From contig CABMPD010000020.1 of assembly GCA_902388455.1 (NCBI GenBank), forward strand, positions 1 through 38,083: a stretch of 38,083 nt of DNA. The letters are read 5' to 3'. The notes under the pieces are model-generated. The model was not told the DNA's origin and did not search any database. It was given only the letters and a program-made list of their open reading frames with translations. Of this stretch, positions 7,664 to 15,408 are shown in pieces. The DNA comes from an uncultured Alistipes sp. Lineage in GTDB: Bacteria; Bacteroidota; Bacteroidia; Bacteroidales; UBA932. The position numbers and the translations under genes are program-made. Position 1 is the stretch's first letter, and every line of letters begins with the position of its first letter.

Positions 7664-10600
7664 CTATCTGTATTCGTCCCAGGACTTGATCTGGATATTG
7701 TCGAGGGGCATGTTGCAGAATGCCGTGATGAAAGCCGATGCAAGTCTGGTGTTGGTTATAATCGGGATATTGAAGTCCACGGCGGCGCGGCGGATGCGGT
7801 AGCCGTTGTCCAGTTCCTCCTTGGTGAGATTCTTAGGGATATTGACCACCAGGTCTATCTTGCGCTCGTGAAGCATTTCAAGGGCCTGTGGCTCTCCTGT
7901 TTCCGACGGCCAGTACACCAAAGTGGCAGGGACCCCGTTGTCCACCAGGAATTTATAGCTGCCTCCGGTAGCATAGATCGTGTAGTTGTGCTTGGCCAGC
8001 AGCCTGCAGGCGCTCAGGAGCTCGACTTTCTGCTTGGCATCGCCTGAGGATACCAGGATATTCTTGCCGGGGACGGTGTAGCCGACAGAGAGCATGGCCT
8101 TGAGCACAGCCTCGTTGGTGTCGTCTCCGATGCAGCCCACCTCTCCGGTGGAGGCCATGTCCACTCCGAGGACGGGGTCGGCTTTCTGCAGACGGGAGAA
8201 TGAGAACTGGGAGGCCTTCACGCCTACGTAGTCGATATCGAAGGCGCTCTTCTCGGGAGGAGTGACCTTCTCGCCGGTCATGACCTTGGTGGCCAGTTCG
8301 ATGAGATTGATCTTAAGCACCTTGGACACGAAGGGGAAACTTCTCGAGGCCCTGAGGTTGCACTCGATGACCTTGATGTCGTTCTCCTTGGCGAGGAACT
8401 GGATGTTGAAGGGGCCCGAAATCTTCAGGGCCTCGGCTATCTTGCGGGCTATCTTCTTGATCCTGCGGGCGGTCTCCACATACATCTTCTGGGGCGGGAA
8501 CTGAATCGTAGCGTCGCCAGAGTGTACGCCGGCGAACTCGATGTGCTCCGAGATGGCGTAGGCTATGACGGTGCCGTGGTCGGCCACTGCGTCGAACTCT
8601 ATCTCCTTGGCGTGCTGGATAAATTCCGATACGACAACAGGGTGTTTCTTAGAAACTTCCGCCGCCAGTTTCAGGAACTGCTCGAGCTCGGTATCGTTGG
8701 AGCATACGTTCATCGCTGCGCCCGAAAGAACGTAGGAGGGACGCACCAGGACGGGGAAGCCCACGTCGCGGATGAAGCTGTGGATGTCGTTCATCGAGGT
8801 CAGCTCCCTCCATCTGGGCTGGTCTATGCCGAGACGGTCGAGCATGGCCGAGAAGCGGTTGCGGTCCTCGGCGTTGTCTATGCTGTCGGCGGTGGTGCCG
8901 AGAATGGGCACCCTGGCGGCATCGAGGCGGGTGGCCAGGTTGTTGGGAATCTGTCCGCCCATGGATATGATGACTCCGTGCGGCTCCTCCAGGTCGCAGA
9001 TGTCGAGCACCCTCTCGTAGGTAAGCTCGTCGAAGTAGAGGCGGTCGCACATATCGTAGTCGGTGGATACGGTCTCGGGGTTGTAGTTGATCATGATGCC
9101 TCTCCAGCCGCTCTTGCGGATGGTCTGCAGGGCGTTGACGCTGCACCAGTCGAACTCCACGGAGCTGCCGATGCGGTAGGCGCCCGATCCGAGCACGACA
9201 ATTGACTTGCCGTCATGCTCGTAGGCTATGTCAGATGCAGTACCGTTGTAGGTAAGGTAGAGGTAGTTGGTCTGGGCGGGGAACTCGGCCGCGAGGGTAT
9301 CGATCTGCTTGACGACGGGCAGCACTCCGAGCTTCTTGCGGTACTCGCGCACCTTGATAACCATCTCCTCGGAGTCGATGCCATCCTTGAGGATGTGGCG
9401 TCCGATCTGGAAGTCGGAGAAGCCCTGGCGCTTGGCCTGACGCAGCAGGGGCTCGCCCAGTTCCTCGAGGGAGTTAAGGGCGGAGAGCTCCGCGGCAGTG
9501 TTGATGATGTTCATCAGCTTGTCGATGAACCAGCGGTCTATCTTGGTGAGCTCGTGTATCTTCTCGGGGGTGTAGCCGTGAGTCAGGGCCTTGGATATGA
9601 CGAAGATGCGGTTGTCGGTGGGCTCGCGGAGGGCCTTATCGATGTTCTCGATGGGAATCTCCTTGTTGCCGGTGAAGCCGTGGGCTCCCTGTCCGATCAT
9701 TCTCAGTCCCTTCTGCAGGGCCTCCTCGAAGGTGCGGCCGATGGCCATTACCTCACCTACGCTCTTCATGCTGCTGCCGATCTCACGGGACACGCCGTGG
9801 AACTTGGAGAGGTCCCAGCGGGGAATCTTGCAGACCACATAGTCCAGGGCGGGCTCGAAGAAGGCCGGGGTAGTCTTGGTAATGGAGTTTTTCAGCTCGA
9901 ACAGACCGTAGCCCAGACCGAGCTTGGCGGCCACAAAGGCGAGGGGATAACCCGTAGCCTTGGAGGCCAGGGCCGAGGAGCGGCTCAGACGGGCATTGAC
10001 CTCGATGACGCGGTAGTCTTCGGAGTTGGGGTCGAAGGCAAACTGCACGTTGCACTCGCCGACGATGCCCACGTGACGGACGATGCGTATCGAGAGCTCG
10101 CGGAGCAGATTGTACTCATGGTTGGTGAGGGTCTGGGAAGGAGCGACCACGATACTCTCGCCGGTATGGATTCCGAGCGGGTCGAAGTTCTCCATGTTGC
10201 AGACCGTGATGCAGTTGTCGTAGCGGTCGCGCACCACCTCGTATTCTATCTCCTTCCAGCCCTTGAGGGACTTCTCCACCAGTACTTGAGGTGAGTAGGA
10301 GAAGGCTTTCTCTCCCAGCCGGATAAGTTCGTCCGGATTGTCGCAGAATCCGCTGCCGAGACCGCCGAGGGCGTAGGCCGCGCGGAGGATTACCGGATAG
10401 CCGAGCTCGGAGGCTGCGGCGAGGGCATCCTCGATATTGCTGACCGCATGGCTCTTGATGGACTTGACATTGATCTCGTCGAGCCTCTTGACGAAGAGCT
10501 CGCGGTCCTCGGTGTCCATGATCGCCTGCACGGGGGTGCCGAGCACCTTCAGGTTGTATTTTTCCAGGATTCCCTCCCTGTACAGGGCCACTCCGCAGTT

Positions 10601-10885
10601 CAGCGCGGTCTGACCTCCGAATGCGAGGAGAATGCCCTGGGGCTGCTCCTTCTTGATGACCGCCTCCACGAAGAAGGGTGTCACTGGGAGGAAATATATC
10701 TTGTCGGCTATACCCTCCGATGTCTGGACGGTAGCGATGTTTGGATTGATCAGGATAGTCTCTATGCCTTCCTCGCGCATGGCCTTGAGAGCCTGGGAGC
10801 CGGAATAGTCGAACTCACCGGCCTCGCCGATTTTGAGGGCTCCCGAACCCAGGAGCAGGACTTTCTTTATAGTGGTGTCAATCAT
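7664..10885 (-). CDS. carB: carbamoyl-phosphate synthase, large (ammonia/ATP) subunit
   Basis: A full-length 1073-residue protein. It shows the internal duplication of the family: LLLGSGALKIGEAGEFDYSG at the N-terminus and VLGSGAYRIGSSVEFDWC opening the second half. Each half carries an ATP-grasp domain, one making carboxyphosphate/carbamate and the other phosphorylating carbamate. A methylglyoxal-synthase-like regulatory domain closes the protein (from about residue 930), with the conserved ATGGSYKFL segment. It makes carbamoyl phosphate for pyrimidines and arginine using ammonia channelled from CarA. The start is 3 bp after the carA stop. The downstream Hdr-like genes follow after 12 bp, which is unusual company for carB. 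Confidence 0.97.
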   Translation of the reverse strand: MIDTTIKKVLLLGSGALKIGEAGEFDYSGSQALKAMREEGIETILINPNIATVQTSEGIADKIYFLPVTPFFVEAVIKKEQPQGILLAFGGQTALNCGVALYREGILEKYNLKVLGTPVQAIMDTEDRELFVKRLDEINVKSIKSHAVSNIEDALAAASELGYPVILRAAYALGGLGSGFCDNPDELIRLGEKAFSYSPQVLVEKSLKGWKEIEYEVVRDRYDNCITVCNMENFDPLGIHTGESIVVAPSQTLTNHEYNLLRELSIRIVRHVGIVGECNVQFAFDPNSEDYRVIEVNARLSRSSALASKATGYPLAFVAAKLGLGYGLFELKNSITKTTPAFFEPALDYVVCKIPRWDLSKFHGVSREIGSSMKSVGEVMAIGRTFEEALQKGLRMIGQGAHGFTGNKEIPIENIDKALREPTDNRIFVISKALTHGYTPEKIHELTKIDRWFIDKLMNIINTAAELSALNSLEELGEPLLRQAKRQGFSDFQIGRHILKDGIDSEEMVIKVREYRKKLGVLPVVKQIDTLAAEFPAQTNYLYLTYNGTASDIAYEHDGKSIVVLGSGAYRIGSSVEFDWCSVNALQTIRKSGWRGIMINYNPETVSTDYDMCDRLYFDELTYERVLDICDLEEPHGVIISMGGQIPNNLATRLDAARVPILGTTADSIDNAEDRNRFSAMLDRLGIDQPRWRELTSMNDIHSFIRDVGFPVLVRPSYVLSGAAMNVCSNDTELEQFLKLAAEVSKKHPVVVSEFIQHAKEIEFDAVADHGTVIAYAISEHIEFAGVHSGDATIQFPPQKMYVETARRIKKIARKIAEALKISGPFNIQFLAKENDIKVIECNLRASRSFPFVSKVLKINLIELATKVMTGEKVTPPEKSAFDIDYVGVKASQFSFSRLQKADPVLGVDMASTGEVGCIGDDTNEAVLKAMLSVGYTVPGKNILVSSGDAKQKVELLSACRLLAKHNYTIYATGGSYKFLVDNGVPATLVYWPSETGEPQALEMLHERKIDLVVNIPKNLTKEELDNGYRIRRAAVDFNIPIITNTRLASAFITAFCNMPLDNIQIKSWDEYR

Positions 10886-10888
10886 GGT

Positions 10889-11959
10889 CTACAGCATTTT
10901 AATGAATTTGTCAAAGAGGAATTCGGTGTCGGTCGGACCGCTGGACGCCTCGGGGTGGAACTGCACGGAGAAAAAGCGGCCGCTCTTGTGCCGCAGGCCC
11001 TCGTTGGTGCCGTCGTTCATATTGACGAAGAGGGGCTCCCAGTCAGCGCCGAGGGTGTCTCCGTCCACAGCGTAACCGTGGTTCTGGGAAGTTACGTAGC
11101 AGCGTTCGGTGCCTACGAGGCGGACGGGCTGGTTGTGGCTGCGGTGACCGTATTTGAGCTTGAAGGTCGAAGCGCCTCCGGCCTTGGCCAGCAGCTGGTT
11201 GCCCATGCAGATACCGAATATCGGCTTCTCCGCCGCCATGGCTTTCTGAATGTTGCGGACGGCCTCGCCGCAGTACTCCGGGTTGCCGGGACCGTTGGAG
11301 ATGAACAGACCGTCGTACTCCATGGTGTTGAAATCGTAGTCCCAGGGCACGCGGATGACCTCGATGTCACCGGAGCGGAGGAGGCAGCGGAGGATGTTGT
11401 TCTTGACTCCGCAGTCAAGCAGCACTACTTTCTTGCCGGAGGGGTTGCCGTAGCGGATCACCTCCTTGCAGCTGACGATGGCCACCTGGTTCTCGGAACC
11501 CGGATCGTAAAGCGTCTCCGGTACGTCGAAGCCCTCGGGCACGATACAGCCGGGCATGGAGCCCTGCTCGCGGAGAATCTTGGTGATCTCCCTGGTGTCC
11601 ACCCCGAAGATGCCGGGGATGCGGTACTCCTTGAGCCACTCATCCAGGCTCTTGACCGCGCTCCAGTGGCTGTACTTGAAGGAGTAGTCGGAGATGATCA
11701 GGCCCCGGACGTGGATGCGCTCGGACTCGAAGTTGACGGATATACCGTCGGCCGTCTTCTCTTCAGGAACTCCGTAGTTGCCTACAAGAGGGTAGGTTAC
11801 ACATAATATCTGACCCGAGTAGGAAGGGTCGGTGAGGGATTCGGGATAGCCGACCATGGCGGTGTTGAAGACCACCTCTCCGTCGGCACGGCCCTCATAG
11901 CCGAAGGAAAATCCTTTGACCGCAAAGTCTTTTCCGAGATGTAATAGTGCTTCTTTCAT
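10889..11959 (-). CDS. carA: carbamoyl-phosphate synthase, small (glutaminase) subunit
   Basis: A 356-residue protein. The start MKEALLHLGKDFAVKG at 11959 is chosen because it matches the family N-terminus and lies 11 bases after a -7 promoter element. A longer frame would start inside the promoter region. The N-terminal CPSase domain is followed by a class-I glutamine amidotransferase domain with nucleophile Cys251 in GICMGNQ and the His335/Glu337 pair in FHPEAS. It releases ammonia from glutamine for CarB. It is first in the minus-strand run that extends to position 1 and is divergent from the NfeD-like gene, 68 bp away. Confidence 0.96.
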   Translation of the reverse strand: MKEALLHLGKDFAVKGFSFGYEGRADGEVVFNTAMVGYPESLTDPSYSGQILCVTYPLVGNYGVPEEKTADGISVNFESERIHVRGLIISDYSFKYSHWSAVKSLDEWLKEYRIPGIFGVDTREITKILREQGSMPGCIVPEGFDVPETLYDPGSENQVAIVSCKEVIRYGNPSGKKVVLLDCGVKNNILRCLLRSGDIEVIRVPWDYDFNTMEYDGLFISNGPGNPEYCGEAVRNIQKAMAAEKPIFGICMGNQLLAKAGGASTFKLKYGHRSHNQPVRLVGTERCYVTSQNHGYAVDGDTLGADWEPLFVNMNDGTNEGLRHKSGRFFSVQFHPEASSGPTDTEFLFDKFIKML

Positions 11960-11970
11960 ATCTAAGAATG

Positions 11971-11978
11971 CAAAATTA
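11971..11978 (-). promoter_or_regulatory. -7 element (TAATTTTG) for carA and its operon
   Basis: Read on the minus strand this is TAATTTTG followed by CA, matching the Bacteroidota -7 consensus TAnnTTTG. The G lies 11 bases before the carA ATG, giving a predicted leader of only a few bases. No convincing -33 TTTG at the usual spacing was found. It is the only clear promoter for the twelve genes that follow. Confidence 0.6.
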
Positions 11979-12000
11979 GAAAAAATTGGCATTTGTGCCT

Positions 12001-12008
12001 TATCTTTG
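12001..12008 (+). promoter_or_regulatory. -7 element (TATCTTTG) for the NfeD-like gene
   Basis: TATCTTTG matches TAnnTTTG on the plus strand, with 19 bases between its G and the ATG at 12028. It lies back to back with the carA element in the 68-bp divergent gap. No -33 element at normal spacing is evident. Confidence 0.5.
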
Positions 12009-12027
12009 TGGTACAAATAACCGACAG

Positions 12028-13392
12028 ATGAAAAAAATACTCGTCACACTCGCAGCCTTAGCGGCATTTATCAGCTATTTCTCAGCCGCTTCGGCATATT
12101 CCCAGGAGACGCCTGGAAAGGACACGGTCTACGTCATAGAGATCAGGCAGAATATCGACAACTCCTCCATGCGCAGGCTCAGCCTCGGGCTCGAGGATGC
12201 TCAGGCCAAGGGAGCGGACTACATAATCCTGCATCTGGACACCTACGGAGGGGCTGTGGACGCAGCCGACAGCATGCGCAAGGCCATCCTCCATGCGCCT
12301 GTCCCGGTAGTGGCCTTCGTGGACCTGCAGGCCGCCTCCGCCGGAGCCCTGATATCCATCGCCTGCGACTCGATATACATGAGGCCCGGGGCATCGATAG
12401 GGGCCGCTACGGTGGTCAATCAGAACGGGGAGGTAATGCCGGACAAATACCAGTCCTTCATGCGCGGGATGATGCGCTCCACCGCCGAAGCCCACGGAAG
12501 GAGGGCAGACGGCACCTGGTTCAGGGACCCGGCCATAGCGGAGAAAATGGTGGATACGGCGGGTGTCCTCAGCTTCACCCCGGACGAGGCGATAGAGGCC
12601 CGCTACTGCGAGGGCAAGGCCGAATCAATAGATGAGGTAGTGGAGCATATCGGACTGGAAGAATGTGAGATAATCCATCAGGAACTGTCTCCTCTCGAGA
12701 GGTTCATCCTCTTCATGATGTCCCCGGTCCTGCAGGGAATTTTCCTGATGATGATCATCGGAGGCATCTACTTCGAGGTGCAGTCCCCCGGACTCGGGCT
12801 GCCGTCCATCATAGCAATTCTCGGGGCAGTGCTCTATTTCTCGCCCCTGTACATCCACGGCCTGGCCATGAACTGGGAGATAGTGATGTTCGTAATAGGA
12901 CTGATCCTGCTCGGGGTGGAGATATTCGTCACGCCGGGATTCGGAGTGGCGGGCATCATCGGAGCCATCCTCTCCCTCGGGGCCCTCATATTCGCAATGG
13001 TGGACAATGACCTCCTGTATTTCGAAGGACACCTCAACCTTCAGGTCATCCTCACCCCCTGCGCCATAGTCCTGGTATCCACCGTCCTGGCCCTGATTCT
13101 GTCCATCTGGGGCGCATCCAAGCTCTTCCCTAAAAAGTCATTCTCCTATATCGCTCAGAAGACCGAGCTCAAGGGAGACGAAGGCTGGGTAGGAGTGGAG
13201 ACCGGCTCCATCGCAGGATGTGTGGGACAAGAAGTTACGGCTGCCACCGAAATGTGTCCTTCAGGTAAGGTAGAATACGGCGGCAGGCAGTATGAGGCCG
13301 TCATGGAATACGGTTCGGCAAGCACCGGAGACCGGCTGAAGGTTATCCGCGCAGAGGGCGGCCGTCTGTACTGCGTCCGTCTTTCTCAATAA
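12028..13392 (+). CDS. NfeD-family membrane-bound ClpP-like serine protease
   Basis: A 454-residue protein. It begins with a Sec signal peptide (MKKILVTLAALAAF..., likely cut after ASA near residue 23). A ClpP/crotonase-like protease domain follows, with HLDTYGGAVDAA and the nucleophile Ser104 in AASAGAL; Lys140 is the candidate catalytic base. Four or more membrane helices span about residues 230-365. A C-terminal NfeD OB-fold follows (GWVGVETGSIAGCVG ... GDRLKVIRAEGG). Long NfeD proteins (1510-N type) act with stomatin-like partners in membrane-protein quality control. No stomatin gene is next to it here. The start after the signal-like N-terminus is preferred over an in-frame ATG at 11986 that precedes the promoter. 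The last 50 bp overlap ispG on the other strand. Confidence 0.9.
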   Translation: MKKILVTLAALAAFISYFSAASAYSQETPGKDTVYVIEIRQNIDNSSMRRLSLGLEDAQAKGADYIILHLDTYGGAVDAADSMRKAILHAPVPVVAFVDLQAASAGALISIACDSIYMRPGASIGAATVVNQNGEVMPDKYQSFMRGMMRSTAEAHGRRADGTWFRDPAIAEKMVDTAGVLSFTPDEAIEARYCEGKAESIDEVVEHIGLEECEIIHQELSPLERFILFMMSPVLQGIFLMMIIGGIYFEVQSPGLGLPSIIAILGAVLYFSPLYIHGLAMNWEIVMFVIGLILLGVEIFVTPGFGVAGIIGAILSLGALIFAMVDNDLLYFEGHLNLQVILTPCAIVLVSTVLALILSIWGASKLFPKKSFSYIAQKTELKGDEGWVGVETGSIAGCVGQEVTAATEMCPSGKVEYGGRQYEAVMEYGSASTGDRLKVIRAEGGRLYCVRLSQ

Positions 13393-14695
13393 GCTCCAGC
13401 AGCACGTCTATGGCCTTCTCCTGAGGCACGGAGCGCACTACTGCCTCCTTGCCCCGGTAGATGGACACCTTGCCGCGTCCCTCGCCGATATAGCCGTAAT
13501 CGGCGTCGGCCATCTCGCCCGGACCGTTGACGATGCAGCCCATGACCGCGATGGTCAGGCCGCGGAGGTGGGAAGTGCGGCGCTTCACTTCGTTGAAGGT
13601 GGACTCGATGTCGTAGAGGGTCCGGCCGCAACTGGGGCAGGCGATGTACTCGCACTGGGTGATGCGGCGGCGTGTGGCCTGCATTATGTCGGATTTAAAC
13701 TGCTCTATCTCAGATTTATCCGCCTGCTTATCTCCATAGATGCAACGGATGTCGAAATCGTCTATTTCCTTATTGACCAGCATCGGCCCGAGGATGCACG
13801 AGGCCTTGATGATGAACTCCTCGTGGGAGGCGCAGCGGAGCTCGAAGGAGGGGACGCCGTCTTTGACACCGGTCTGATAGTCCGAGGGCTTCTGATCCGT
13901 GTCGAAGAACTCTGCAATGAGCCTTGCCGGGACAATCTCATTGACCGGGGGCTCTGTGAGGGATACCCTGATGGTATCCCCGATACCGCGGGAGAGCAGG
14001 GTTGCCAGACCGGCCGCCGACTTGATGCGGCCCATGTCCCCGTTGCCGGCCTCGGTGACTCCGAGATGCAGGGGGAAGATGATTCCGCGCTCCTCCATCC
14101 ACTGCTGAAGGAGGATGTAGGCCTGGGTCATGACCGGGACGTTGCTGGCCTTGAGCGAGAGCACCACATTGTAGAAATCCTCGTCGATGCACATCTGTAC
14201 CCACTCCGACATGGCCTCCTGCATTCCTTTAGGTGTATTGCCGTAGAGCTCTGTTATACGGGCGCCTAAAGAGCCGTGATTGATGCCTATGCGGACGGCC
14301 GTCCCGTGCCTGCGGCATTCTTCCAGGAACCTGCGGAACTGGCTGCACGCCACCTCGTGGTCCTTGGCGAAATTGCCTGGATTGATGCGGACCTTGTCGG
14401 CCACTGCGGCTGCGGCGATGGCCACCTCCGAGGAGAAGTGGACGTCGGCCACCAGGGGAACGGGAACGCCCATTGCCCTGAGACGGGTCTTTATCTTCCC
14501 GAGAGACTCCACCTCACGGAGACCCTGGGTGGTGAGCCTGACCAGCTGCGAGCCGGCCTCATACAGGCCGAGACACTGCTGTACGGCAGCGTCCAGGTCA
14601 TTGGTGTCGCAGTTGCACATACTCTGGACGACGGTCCTGCCTGCATCGTGTCCGATGAGCAGGCTATCTCCTATATTTGCAGTGATGTAGCGCAT
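13343..14695 (-). CDS. ispG: 4-hydroxy-3-methylbut-2-enyl diphosphate synthase (IspG/GcpE)
   Basis: A 450-residue enzyme of the MEP isoprenoid pathway that reductively converts MEcPP to HMBPP. The start MRYITANIGD at 14695 is used because the longer frame runs into the upstream OMP gene. The N-terminal TIM barrel is recognisable from VVQSMCNCDT through LVADVHFSS and KVRINPGNF. The C-terminal [4Fe-4S] domain has Cys353/Cys356 (CPSC), Cys387 (GCIVNGPGE) and Glu394, the expected ligand set. At 450 residues it is longer than E. coli IspG (372) but, from memory, shorter than the roughly 600-residue three-domain form common in Bacteroidota, so the central insert appears reduced. Its 3' end overlaps the convergent NfeD-like gene by 50 bp. 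Confidence 0.95.
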   Translation of the reverse strand: MRYITANIGDSLLIGHDAGRTVVQSMCNCDTNDLDAAVQQCLGLYEAGSQLVRLTTQGLREVESLGKIKTRLRAMGVPVPLVADVHFSSEVAIAAAAVADKVRINPGNFAKDHEVACSQFRRFLEECRRHGTAVRIGINHGSLGARITELYGNTPKGMQEAMSEWVQMCIDEDFYNVVLSLKASNVPVMTQAYILLQQWMEERGIIFPLHLGVTEAGNGDMGRIKSAAGLATLLSRGIGDTIRVSLTEPPVNEIVPARLIAEFFDTDQKPSDYQTGVKDGVPSFELRCASHEEFIIKASCILGPMLVNKEIDDFDIRCIYGDKQADKSEIEQFKSDIMQATRRRITQCEYIACPSCGRTLYDIESTFNEVKRRTSHLRGLTIAVMGCIVNGPGEMADADYGYIGEGRGKVSIYRGKEAVVRSVPQEKAIDVLLELIEKDGRSTDGRPLRG

Positions 14696-14697
14696 AT

Positions 14698-15408
14698 CTA
14701 TTTGAGTTTTACATGAAATCCCAGACTTATGCTGGCCTGCCACGGATAACTGTAGAGCCAGGACACGCTGCTCATCTTCTCCGGATGGTAGAGCATGGAG
14801 AGAGAGTAATGGAAGGTGCCCTCCAGATGCAGTTCGAACCTTTTTCCTATGATGTAGGCCAGACCGGCTCCGCCCTGGATACCATAGTCGAAACGGTTAT
14901 CGAAACAGTCGAAGCCGTTGTCCTTGGTCGTTGCGAAACGGTAGCCCACGAAGGGGCCTATGCTGATCAGTATCCGGAAATGCTCTCCCAGGTCTACGTG
15001 AAAAGCGGAGATTAGCGGCAATTCTATCACTGATACTGTTTGTTCGAAATGTTCGAAGTCGTATTCGTCATTGACGAAGCCGTAAGTGGTATATCTGAAA
15101 CCGGTCTGAATGCCGAAAATGTCTATAACGCTCCACAGCGGATGGTAGTAGGTGTATAATACAGCTACGTTAATTGGTGAATTGATAGCTTTAACACCCA
15201 TTTCAGGTGTCATGGTTACTCCTGTAAAAGAAAAATCATATTTGACACCCAATAAGTGCTCGGAAGCCTTCACCGGTTTGATGACTACGGCTGTGTCCCA
15301 CTGTATACCGGGCTTGATTGCCGGGATTGTGTCACGTTTCTGTCCGTACAGGGACAATGACATGACAGACAGTGCAATAATAGCTGTTATCTTATGAATT
15401 GGTATCAT
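14698..15408 (-). CDS. outer-membrane beta-barrel protein (PorT/OMP_b-brl_2-like)
   Basis: A 236-residue protein with a signal peptide (MIPIHKITAIIALSVMSLSLYGQ, likely cut near the Gly-Gln). The rest alternates polar and hydrophobic residues in barrel-type strands: GIQTGFRYTTYGF, FRILISIGPFVGYRF, GIQGGAGLAYIIG and a C-terminal ASISLGFHVKLK. This is the pattern of small eight- to ten-strand outer-membrane barrels often labelled PorT family in Bacteroidota. True PorT acts in type IX secretion, but the resemblance here is only general, so no function is assigned. It overlaps the upstream Ig-like lipoprotein gene by 4 bp (ATGA) and lies 2 bp from the ispG start. Confidence 0.75.
   Translation of the reverse strand: MIPIHKITAIIALSVMSLSLYGQKRDTIPAIKPGIQWDTAVVIKPVKASEHLLGVKYDFSFTGVTMTPEMGVKAINSPINVAVLYTYYHPLWSVIDIFGIQTGFRYTTYGFVNDEYDFEHFEQTVSVIELPLISAFHVDLGEHFRILISIGPFVGYRFATTKDNGFDCFDNRFDYGIQGGAGLAYIIGKRFELHLEGTFHYSLSMLYHPEKMSSVSWLYSYPWQASISLGFHVKLK

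Noticed and set aside
10448..11806. Plus-strand open frame of 452 codons opposite carA and carB
   Set aside because: Antisense shadow of two conserved genes; there is no promoter element or recognisable domain.
11986..12008. TTGGC at 11986 as the -33 element for the NfeD-like gene
   Set aside because: It is only 12 bases from the -7 element; the usual spacing is about 19-21.
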